A stretch of 37,859 nt of DNA from Chloroflexota bacterium (GTDB lineage: Bacteria; Chloroflexota; Dormibacteria; CF-121), in the NCBI GenBank assembly GCA_005881175.1, contig VBEN01000113.1, forward strand, positions 1 through 37,859. The letters run 5' to 3'. Both the position numbers and the translations under genes were made by a program. Positions 31,869-37,859 of this stretch are shown one piece after another (position 1 is the stretch's first letter; each line of letters begins with the position of its first letter). The notes beneath the pieces were generated by a model, which had not been told where the DNA came from, searched no databases, and worked only from the letters and a program-made list of their open reading frames with translations.

Positions 31869-33419
31869 ATGACTCGAACGCCACTCATGCGTCAGGTGCA
31901 GCAGCTAGCCCACGATCATCGCCTGGCCGATCAGCACGGCATCCCGGTTGCGGCGGTCCGCGAACGACGGGCAGCGATCAGCCGGCGTCAATTCCTCAAG
32001 GGCGGCACGGCCGGAGCGGCCGGCCTGGCGCTGGCCGGACCCTGGAGCCTCGCCCAGGCGGCCTTCGCCGCCACGCCGCGTATCGGAATCATCGGCGCCG
32101 GTATCTCGGGGCTCACGGCAGCCCTCACATTGCAGGATGCCGGGATCCGCGCGATCGTTTACGAAGCATCCACCCGCATCGGTGGTCGGATGCACTCTGA
32201 TTCGCCCATCACGAATCCGAACGGGAGCTCGACCTGGGCGAACGCCCAGACCAGCGAGTGGTGCGGAGAACTCATCGACCAGGGACACAAAACCATCTTG
32301 CGCCTCGCGCAGCGCTTCGGCCTGGCCACGGTCAACCTACTGGCAGGCGAGCCCAATGGCTCCGAAGATACCTACTACTTCTTTGGCCAGTACTACCCCA
32401 AGGACCAGGCGGATGCGGATTTTCAGCCCGTGCACAACGCGCTCCAGGGAGACGTGCAGGTTGCAAGCTATCCGACGACCTACCGGATCAATACGCCCGG
32501 CGGCATCGCGCTGGACAATATGAGCGCTTACGACTGGATTGAGCGAAAAGTGCCCGGTGGTCACACGTCGCCAATGGGCCAGTTGCTCGACGTGGCGTAC
32601 AACATCGAATACGGGGCCGAAACCACCGACCAGTCAGCGCTGAACCTGGTCTATCTCCTTGGTTACAGCGCAAAACCGGGCAACTTCGCCATCTTCGGCG
32701 CCTCGAACGAGAAGTATCACATCGTCGGTGGAAACCAGCGTCTGCCCGAAACGATCGCCGCCAATCTGGTTGAACCGGTCGCGACCGGGTGGCGCATGAC
32801 AGCCATCGGATTCAACCGCGACGGCAGCATTGCCGTCACCTTCTCGGCGGGCGGTCAGGCCGCCGTCCGGAACTTCGACCGCGTCATCCTCGCCCTGCCG
32901 TTCGCTGTCTTGCGCACGCTGAATTACCGGAAGGCGAATTTCGACAGCATGAAGAATACGGCCATCCAGGAGTTGGGTGGCGGCCGCAACGACAAGCTGC
33001 AACTCCAGTTCACCAGCCGGTACTGGAACCAGTCCAACGTGGCCGGATCCTTTGCCCCTTCCACCCCGTACAGCAGCGCCGCGGCCAACCCGCAGGTCAC
33101 GGCCTACGCCAAGACCTTCCTCGACCAGATCGAGCCGGTTTATCCTGGCATCGGTCGGGCCTGGAACGGCAGGGCCACCCTGTCGGTTCCCGCACTCGAC
33201 CCAAATCTGAATTGCTCGTATTCCTACTGGAAGGTCGGTCAGTACCACGGCTTTAGCGGGTACGAAAAAGCGCGCCAGCCTTTCCCGAATGGGCCCATCC
33301 ATTTCGCTGGTGAGCATTGCTCGCAGGACTTTCAGGGCTTCATGGAGGGCGGTGCGTCGGAAGGCGCTCGGGCGGCCAACGAGATTTTGCACGATTACAA
33401 GGCGGGCATCTTCCCCTAG
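31869..33419 (+). CDS. Tat-exported FAD-dependent amine oxidase
   Basis: A 516-residue flavin monoamine oxidase, oxidising amines (probably putrescine or another polyamine here) to aldehydes with H2O2. It has an N-terminal extension of about 37 residues, then a Tat signal SRRQFLKGG (Arg39-Arg40) and a hydrophobic stretch ending AQAAFAATP. The FAD-binding GxGxxG is at 76-81 in RIGIIGAGISGLTAALTL, followed by YEASTRIGGRMHSD. The C-terminal FAD motif GPIHFAGEHCSQDFQGFMEG is intact. Export is notable because the putative product aldehyde would be formed outside the membrane next to the Pot transporter. It overlaps the convergent 85-aa gene by four bases. Substrate is inferred from context. Confidence 0.9.
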   Translation: MTRTPLMRQVQQLAHDHRLADQHGIPVAAVRERRAAISRRQFLKGGTAGAAGLALAGPWSLAQAAFAATPRIGIIGAGISGLTAALTLQDAGIRAIVYEASTRIGGRMHSDSPITNPNGSSTWANAQTSEWCGELIDQGHKTILRLAQRFGLATVNLLAGEPNGSEDTYYFFGQYYPKDQADADFQPVHNALQGDVQVASYPTTYRINTPGGIALDNMSAYDWIERKVPGGHTSPMGQLLDVAYNIEYGAETTDQSALNLVYLLGYSAKPGNFAIFGASNEKYHIVGGNQRLPETIAANLVEPVATGWRMTAIGFNRDGSIAVTFSAGGQAAVRNFDRVILALPFAVLRTLNYRKANFDSMKNTAIQELGGGRNDKLQLQFTSRYWNQSNVAGSFAPSTPYSSAAANPQVTAYAKTFLDQIEPVYPGIGRAWNGRATLSVPALDPNLNCSYSYWKVGQYHGFSGYEKARQPFPNGPIHFAGEHCSQDFQGFMEGGASEGARAANEILHDYKAGIFP

Positions 33420-33673
33420 CCGCCGTAGTCCGGAAAGTAGCGCTTGATCACCGCGAGGTCGAAAGCCTTGAGAATCGATTCTTTTGGCTCACGGGCGAGC
33501 AAGAAATCAAAGCTGGCCCTTACCAGCTCATCAACCGATCGCCCTTTGCCCCATCGCTCGAGGTCGTTCGCCGCCACGCGAACGATATGGTGGCTCGTCG
33601 AGCCCCCCGCTGAGACGTCGACGGTACACCGATATCCGGTCTTCTCCGCGGTGCAGCTCACCTCGACAGCCAT
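33416..33673 (-). CDS. Small conserved 85-aa protein
   Basis: The product begins AVEVSCTAEKTGYRCTVDVS, then STSHHIVRVAANDLERWG, and ends SVDELVRASFDFLLAREPKE followed by SILKAFDLAVIKRYFPDYGG. I recognise this as a conserved small protein of actinobacterial and related genomes, with a beta-rich first half and a helical REPKESI(L) block, but know no function. ATG 33673 lacks a strong Shine-Dalgarno. It ends inside the last codons of the amine oxidase. Confidence 0.72.
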   Translation of the reverse strand: MAVEVSCTAEKTGYRCTVDVSAGGSTSHHIVRVAANDLERWGKGRSVDELVRASFDFLLAREPKESILKAFDLAVIKRYFPDYGG

Positions 33674-33757
33674 GGATCCTAGGCTCCTCTCATGGCTCCA
33701 AATTACCGAAGTCACTCAGCAGGTGGCCTCGCCGGCCCGCGTACACTCGACGATGGG

Positions 33758-34369
33758 ATGATCCTTAGCGAGCCCACGGTCTACATCGACTTTCTCTGCC
33801 CCTGGGCCTACCGGGGAGCCATGTGGCTGGCGGAGGTCGAGAAGGCCGGGAGGATCCGGCCGCAGTTTCGCTTTTTCTCGCTGAGCCAGAACCACGATGC
33901 CCGCCAGGGATCGCCTCAGCCGGCGGTATGGGAACGGAATCCGCAAGCCAACGGCTTGCCCGCCTTCCTCGCCGCCACCGCCGCCCGCGCCCAGGGTGTC
34001 GAGGCTGGCGAGCGGTTCCGGCTTGGGCTCCAGCGAGCCCGGCACGAGGACCACCTGCCGGTCGACCAGCAGACCACCCATCGGTTGGTCGCCGAACGGG
34101 CCGGGCTCGACGTCGCCCGCTTTGAGCGCGATTTGGAACAGAGCGATTTCACAACCCTGGCCGGCGAGCACGCCGAGGCCGTCCGACGTGGGGTCTTCGG
34201 AGTGCCGACGCTGGTGTGGCCGGAAGGGCGCAGCTACTACCTGAAAATCACGGAGCTGATACCGGCGGGCCGCGCGGTCGCCCTCTACGACGCCATCGAG
34301 ACTGTTCACCGATTCGGTGAGGTGATTGAAATCAAGACTCCCGAATCCGAGGGAACACTCGCCGCTTAG
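33758..34369 (+). CDS. DsbA-fold protein (FrnE / HCCA-isomerase-like)
   Basis: A 203-residue thioredoxin-fold protein with a helical insertion. The active-site position reads FLCPWAYRGA: only the first Cys (Cys14) of a CxxC remains, so it is not a classical disulfide oxidase. The C-terminal RRGVFGVPTLVWP with the cis-Pro is characteristic of the DsbA/HCCA-isomerase group. ATG 33758 (MILSEPTVYIDFLCPW) fits the family start; a TACACT box ends ten bases upstream, and no Shine-Dalgarno is present. It may act on glutathione/mycothiol-type substrates; that is a guess. Confidence 0.82.
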   Translation: MILSEPTVYIDFLCPWAYRGAMWLAEVEKAGRIRPQFRFFSLSQNHDARQGSPQPAVWERNPQANGLPAFLAATAARAQGVEAGERFRLGLQRARHEDHLPVDQQTTHRLVAERAGLDVARFERDLEQSDFTTLAGEHAEAVRRGVFGVPTLVWPEGRSYYLKITELIPAGRAVALYDAIETVHRFGEVIEIKTPESEGTLAA

Positions 34370-34638
34370 TCGACTTCGAACATCACGTCGTCGACGTAGC
34401 AGTACATCCAGTTCTCGCCACGCTCGAGAGACTTGACGATCGGATGTCCGGTTGCGCGCGCGTGTTTGGTCGCGTGCTTGTTCTTGGATGAGTCGCAGCA
34501 GCCAACGTGCCCGCAGCTCTCGCAAAGCCGCAGATGCACCCAGGTATCCCCCATCTTGAGACATTCCTCACAGCCTTTCGCCGTCGGCTTCGGGTTTCGA
34601 ATCTGATCGAGATGCGTACAAACCTGCGTCGTTGCCAT
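34366..34638 (-). CDS. UBP-type zinc-finger protein
   Basis: A 90-residue stand-alone ZnF-UBP domain. Zinc ligands are visible: Cys and His in QVCTHLDQI, Cys pairs in KGCEECLKMGDTWVHLRLCE and SCGHVGCCDSSKN, then His residues in KHATKHARATGHPIVKSLE. The end GENWMYCYVDDVMFEVD is the family tail. In eukaryotes the domain binds ubiquitin C-termini; bacterial single-domain forms have no known partner. ATG 34638 follows AAGGAGG, a strong Shine-Dalgarno. Likely co-transcribed from the upstream ABC exporter gene. Confidence 0.88.
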   Translation of the reverse strand: MATTQVCTHLDQIRNPKPTAKGCEECLKMGDTWVHLRLCESCGHVGCCDSSKNKHATKHARATGHPIVKSLERGENWMYCYVDDVMFEVD

Positions 34639-34656
34639 GGTCGTGCCTCCTTCCGT

Positions 34657-36471
34657 TTAGGCGGGCGTGGCCAGTTCGTCGGCCGCCTCAAACTGCCGGT
34701 GATAGAGCCGAGCGTAGAGTCCATCCTGCTTGAGCAAGTCGGCGTGACGACCCTGCTCCACCAGCTCACCATGATCCATCACCAGGATGAGATCGGCCGC
34801 CAGGATGGTCGACAGCCGGTGGGCGATGACGAGCGACGTGCGGCCCTGGAAGAGCGGCCGCAGCGCCACCTGGATGAGGTGCTCGGACTCGGAGTCCAGG
34901 TTCGAGGTCGCCTCGTCCAGGATCAAGACGCGCGGATCCTTGAGGATGACGCGGGCGATCGCCACCCGTTGTTTTTCGCCGCCACTCAGGCGATGGCCTC
35001 GCTCGCCGACCACCGTCTCGTAGCCTTCGGGCAGTGATGCGATGAAGTCGTGGATGTATGCCGCCTTCGCCGCGGCGATCATCTCGGCATCGCTGGCCTG
35101 TGGCTTCGCGTAGAGCAGGTTCTCGCGGATCGTGGCATGGAAGAGGAAGGTGTCCTGGAAGACCATGCCGGTCTGCCTGCCGAGAGACTCGAGCGTGAGG
35201 TCACGCACATCAAGGCCGTCCAGGCGGACGGCGCCAAGCTGCGGATCGTAGAAACGAGGCAGCAGACTGGTCACGGTCGTCTTCCCAGCCCCGGTTGGAC
35301 CCACGAGTGCGGCGAGCTGACCGGGTTGGATTCGAAATGAGACGTCTTTGAGCGCCGGTCGGTCGCTCGACGGGTAGCGGAAGGTCACATGCTCGAACTC
35401 GACAGCGCCGCGCGCCGCTGAAAGGCTGACCGCCTCGGCTGTCTCGTCGATCTCAACCGGAAGATCCATGTACTCGAAGATCCGCTGGAACAGGGCCAGG
35501 GAACCGACCACGTTGACCTGCATGTTGGCCAGCGAGCCGACCGGACCGTAGAGCCGCGCGAGCAGCACGGTCGCGAACGTGACCACGGTGCCCAGCGATT
35601 CCTGGCCGGTCACGACCAGGTAGCCGCCGAACAACCAGAGCACCGCCGGGCCGGCGGTGCCGAGCACACCCATCAGCATGAAGAACCAGCGGCCGATCAT
35701 CGATTGGCGGATGTTGAGCCGACGCAGCTCGTCGTTGAGCTTCCGAAAGCGCATCGTCTCGGCCGCCTGCTTGACGAAGGCTTTCACCAGTTGCATCCCG
35801 GAGATTCCGAGCGTCTCCTGCATGTACGCCGTCATCTCCGCCAGCTTTCCTTGCGTCGCCTTGCGCGCCTGGAAGGTGGCCTTGCCGACCCGGCGAGTCG
35901 GCAGCAGGAAGGCGGGCAACACCACCAGCGCGGCAATCGTCAGTTTCCAGTCCAGCGCAAACATCAGGACAACCGTGCTGGCAAGAATCACTACGTTGTT
36001 GACCAGGCTGAAGATCGTGTCGGAGACGACGCTCTGGACGCCGTTGACGTCGTTGCTCAGCCTCGACATGACGTCGCCGGTCCGGGTGGCGGTGAAGAAC
36101 GCCATCGACTGCTTGAGCACTCGATCGAAGAGCTGGTTGCGAAGGTCGAACATGATGCTCTGGCTGATCCGGTTACTGAAGTAGGACTGGACCACACCGA
36201 CCAGTCCGCCTAGGAGGGACGAGCCCACCAGCAGCCCGATCAAGAACGCGACAAAGCCAAACTGGCCGTGCTGGCCGGTCAGGTAGTTGATCAGGTCACG
36301 GGTGACGATGGCGGGCACGAGACCAAGGGCCGCGGCCGCACCAATGCAGGCGAGCACGATGAGCGCGAGCCCCCAGTAGGGCACGAAGTAACCGAACACC
36401 CGCTTGAGGAGCGGCCACTCCAGCTTGACGTCGGCCTCGGGTTCGTGAAAAGCACCGTGCCACCAATACAT
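34657..36471 (-). CDS. ABCB/MsbA-type ABC exporter (fused half-transporter)
   Basis: A 604-residue half-transporter: six transmembrane helices in about residues 20-320 (VFGYFVPYWGLALIVLACIG first), then a nucleotide-binding domain with GPTGAGKTT, LSGGEKQRVAIARV, VLILDEATSNLD and the His switch in VIAHRLSTI. It would act as a homodimer to export lipids or drugs. No paired second half-transporter is adjacent. ATG 36471 has a TAGGCT box seven bases upstream and no Shine-Dalgarno. Confidence 0.92.
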   Translation of the reverse strand: MYWWHGAFHEPEADVKLEWPLLKRVFGYFVPYWGLALIVLACIGAAAALGLVPAIVTRDLINYLTGQHGQFGFVAFLIGLLVGSSLLGGLVGVVQSYFSNRISQSIMFDLRNQLFDRVLKQSMAFFTATRTGDVMSRLSNDVNGVQSVVSDTIFSLVNNVVILASTVVLMFALDWKLTIAALVVLPAFLLPTRRVGKATFQARKATQGKLAEMTAYMQETLGISGMQLVKAFVKQAAETMRFRKLNDELRRLNIRQSMIGRWFFMLMGVLGTAGPAVLWLFGGYLVVTGQESLGTVVTFATVLLARLYGPVGSLANMQVNVVGSLALFQRIFEYMDLPVEIDETAEAVSLSAARGAVEFEHVTFRYPSSDRPALKDVSFRIQPGQLAALVGPTGAGKTTVTSLLPRFYDPQLGAVRLDGLDVRDLTLESLGRQTGMVFQDTFLFHATIRENLLYAKPQASDAEMIAAAKAAYIHDFIASLPEGYETVVGERGHRLSGGEKQRVAIARVILKDPRVLILDEATSNLDSESEHLIQVALRPLFQGRTSLVIAHRLSTILAADLILVMDHGELVEQGRHADLLKQDGLYARLYHRQFEAADELATPA

Positions 36472-36478
36472 GCTGGTT

Positions 36479-36484
36479 AGCCTA
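36479..36484 (-). promoter_or_regulatory. Candidate -10 box (TAGGCT) of the ABCB gene, leaderless spacing
   Basis: TAGGCT on the minus strand is followed by AACCAGC (seven bases) and the ATG. The spacing matches the other leaderless candidates. Confidence 0.38.
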
Positions 36485-36516
36485 CCCAGCTGTGGCCGCT
36501 TTGCAACGGGAAGCTA

Positions 36517-37440
36517 CTAGGTTCTCTCGCCCACGCTGACGGAAACGTCCCTCGCCTCGCCGGCGCGAACCACCCCAAACCGATGGGTTGACCCGACATC
36601 GAACCCACGCAGCCTTCTAAAGAGCTCATCCAGTTGGCGGACCGGCTCACCGTCCACCGTCACTACGGTGTCGCCTTGCAGCAACCCGGCCTTCGCCGCC
36701 GGTCCACCAGCCTCGACGGTCACCACCAGGAGTCCGCTTTCCTGGCCGAGCTTGCTGCGCAGGGTCTCGGCAAGCCGTACCGGCTGGGTGCCGATACCGA
36801 GGTAGGCGCGCCGAATGCGGCCGTGAGTCTGCAGGTTTTCCGCAACCGCCGCGGCAGCCTCGATCGGAATTGCGCGGCTGATGCCACGCCCGAAGTTCCA
36901 GCTGTTGATCCCGATCACCCGACCGTCGGCGTCGAGCAGCGGGCCCCCGGAAAAGCCAGGCAAGAGCTCCGCGGTGGTCTCGATCAGCCGTTCCGTCTCG
37001 CCGCCACGCCAGCTGCGAAACGCTCCGGAAAGGCCGCTAACGATTCCCAGGCTGACCTGCAGCTCGTTGGCGCGGCCGGCGGCGAGCACGAGATGGCCGA
37101 TGCGGACGTCGGCCGACGCGGCGCGCGCCAGAGGCGAGGCGGTCAACCCATCGGTCTTCAATAGAGCCAGATCCGTCCCCGGATCGCGACCGGCGACGCC
37201 GGCTTTGACCGCGGCGCCGCCGGCGCTGATCTGAATCGCATCATCACGCTCGATGACGTGGTCGGCGGTCAGCACGAGGCCGTCAGCCCAGACGATACCC
37301 GTGGCAGGCCGGTTGGGGCGGGCGTCGACACGGACGATGCCGGCCGCCGCTCGTTCGAGGATGCCAGCGATATCACGGGACAGATCCGAGAGTGCGGCCA
37401 CGTCTACGAGCGTACGCCGGCTCCGGCAATCCGTCTTCAC
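36517..37440 (-). CDS. HtrA-like serine protease with PDZ domain
   Basis: A trypsin-like S1C protease followed by one PDZ domain. The triad is visible: His61 in VLTADHVIERDD, Asp90 in GTDLALLK and Ser164 in LLPGFSGGPLLDADG. The PDZ domain (about 205-300) has RRAYLGIGTQPV and AAKAGLLQGDTVVTVDGEPV. No signal peptide or membrane segment was seen, unlike most DegP/HtrA, so it may be cytoplasmic or its N-terminus may be misassigned. GTG 37440 and GTG 37401 are both possible starts; neither has a Shine-Dalgarno. Confidence 0.9.
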   Translation of the reverse strand: MKTDCRSRRTLVDVAALSDLSRDIAGILERAAAGIVRVDARPNRPATGIVWADGLVLTADHVIERDDAIQISAGGAAVKAGVAGRDPGTDLALLKTDGLTASPLARAASADVRIGHLVLAAGRANELQVSLGIVSGLSGAFRSWRGGETERLIETTAELLPGFSGGPLLDADGRVIGINSWNFGRGISRAIPIEAAAAVAENLQTHGRIRRAYLGIGTQPVRLAETLRSKLGQESGLLVVTVEAGGPAAKAGLLQGDTVVTVDGEPVRQLDELFRRLRGFDVGSTHRFGVVRAGEARDVSVSVGERT

Positions 37441-37551
37441 CCGGACGGCCGGGATTCAGCCTCATCGTTCGGCTAGGTGTAACGCTTTTGCTGGAGTGCG
37501 CGTTCTCATCCCAGATTCATCAAAGACTTTCACTGATTGGAGGAAGGACTC

Positions 37552-37859
37552 ATGCGGACTCGGAGGGGAACCTTAGCGACACGCGGAATCTTCATTGCGA
37601 TCGGCGCGCTGATCGCCATCACGGCGTCAGCTGTGACCGCGCTAGCGGTGCGGGCTGGCCCGGTGGGTGGGGCGGCGGCGAGCCAGGCGGCGGTGGGTGC
37701 CGGCAGCGTGGCTGGCCCGCGCGATACGGTCACGGTCGTTGGCGAAGGAACACAGAATGCGACACCCGACAATGCGGAAATCAGCCTCGGCGTTTCAGTG
37801 ACGCGAGCCAACAGCGGCGATGCCTTGAACGCCGCGAATGCCGAGATGACCGCGTTGCT
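37552..37859 (+). CDS. SIMPL (DUF541) domain protein, C-terminus beyond the window
   Basis: ATG 37552 follows GGAGGAAGGACTC, a good Shine-Dalgarno. The N-terminus has a positively charged start (RTRRGTLATRG) and a membrane helix IFIAIGALIAITASAVTALA, fitting a signal anchor. The mature part begins RDTVTVVGEGTQNATPDNAE then ISLGVSVTRANSGDALNAAN, the entry of the SIMPL/DUF541 fold found in periplasmic or outer-surface proteins. The gene is truncated at the right edge. Confidence 0.8.
   Translation, partial: MRTRRGTLATRGIFIAIGALIAITASAVTALAVRAGPVGGAAASQAAVGAGSVAGPRDTVTVVGEGTQNATPDNAEISLGVSVTRANSGDALNAANAEMTAL

Noticed and set aside
1-37859. CRISPR array, prophage, insertion sequence or defence island
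   Set aside because: No regularly spaced repeats, transposase, integrase, phage structural or restriction genes were seen; all genes look chromosomal.

Overview
The window is a gene-dense, high-GC (roughly two-thirds G+C) bacterial chromosome segment. GTG starts are frequent, intergenic gaps are very short, and many genes overlap by 1-35 bases. Three oxidoreductases of the split-barrel/DUF385 type that is usually F420- or flavin-dependent, a class II fructose-bisphosphatase (GlpX), topoisomerase IB, a CoxL-like protein and leaderless-type promoters suggest a Chloroflexota / Dormibacterota / Actinomycetota-like organism. That placement is inference from family content; no search was run. No tRNA, rRNA, CRISPR array, transposase or prophage gene was seen.

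Layout. 1-5.7 kb (all minus): an edge-truncated conserved protein coupled to a 43-aa ORF, a TelA-like protein, a D-Ala-D-Ala carboxypeptidase, a small SelW/Rdx-type gene with an in-frame TGA exactly at the CxxU position, a stand-alone 5'-3' exonuclease with a late frameshift, and an amidase. 5.7-8.2 kb: a damaged YceI gene divergent from a MarR regulator and its MFS exporter, with a perfect 16-bp palindrome between them. 8.3-13.2 kb: CPBP membrane protease, glpX, a PlsC-type acyltransferase, a membrane protein, topoisomerase IB and several small ORFs. 13.2-19.6 kb: a fusion of a double Clp-N-like domain with a site-2 (M50) membrane protease, an M20 peptidase, an AidB-like acyl-CoA dehydrogenase and a broken xanthine-dehydrogenase/CoxL-family large subunit. 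19.6-23.9 kb (minus): an ABC-2 exporter coupled to two tandem split-barrel oxidoreductases, a double GNAT protein and a secreted beta-rich protein. 23.9-33.4 kb: a polyamine module. 33.4 kb to the end: small conserved proteins, a DsbA-fold protein, a UBP-type zinc-finger protein, an ABCB-type exporter, an HtrA-like protease and the start of a SIMPL-domain protein.

How the genes work together. The clearest pathway is polyamine use. PotA-PotD-PotB-PotC would import putrescine/spermidine, a Tat-exported FAD amine oxidase would oxidise amines to aminoaldehydes, a PatD-type aldehyde dehydrogenase would give GABA, and a GabT-type aminotransferase would feed succinate semialdehyde into central metabolism. 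Perfect inverted repeats sit in the gabT/aldehyde dehydrogenase divergent promoter, at the potA start and over the ribosome-binding region of the amine oxidase.

Most notable points. (1) A probable unannotated selenoprotein (3306 to 3037, minus) with a hairpin that fits the published bacterial SECIS rules. (2) The Clp-N/M50 fusion protease. (3) A recurring TANNNT box 6-8 bases upstream of start codons that lack a Shine-Dalgarno, which suggests leaderless mRNAs. (4) Three genes broken by small indels (exonuclease, YceI, CoxL-like), which are either real decay or sequence errors.
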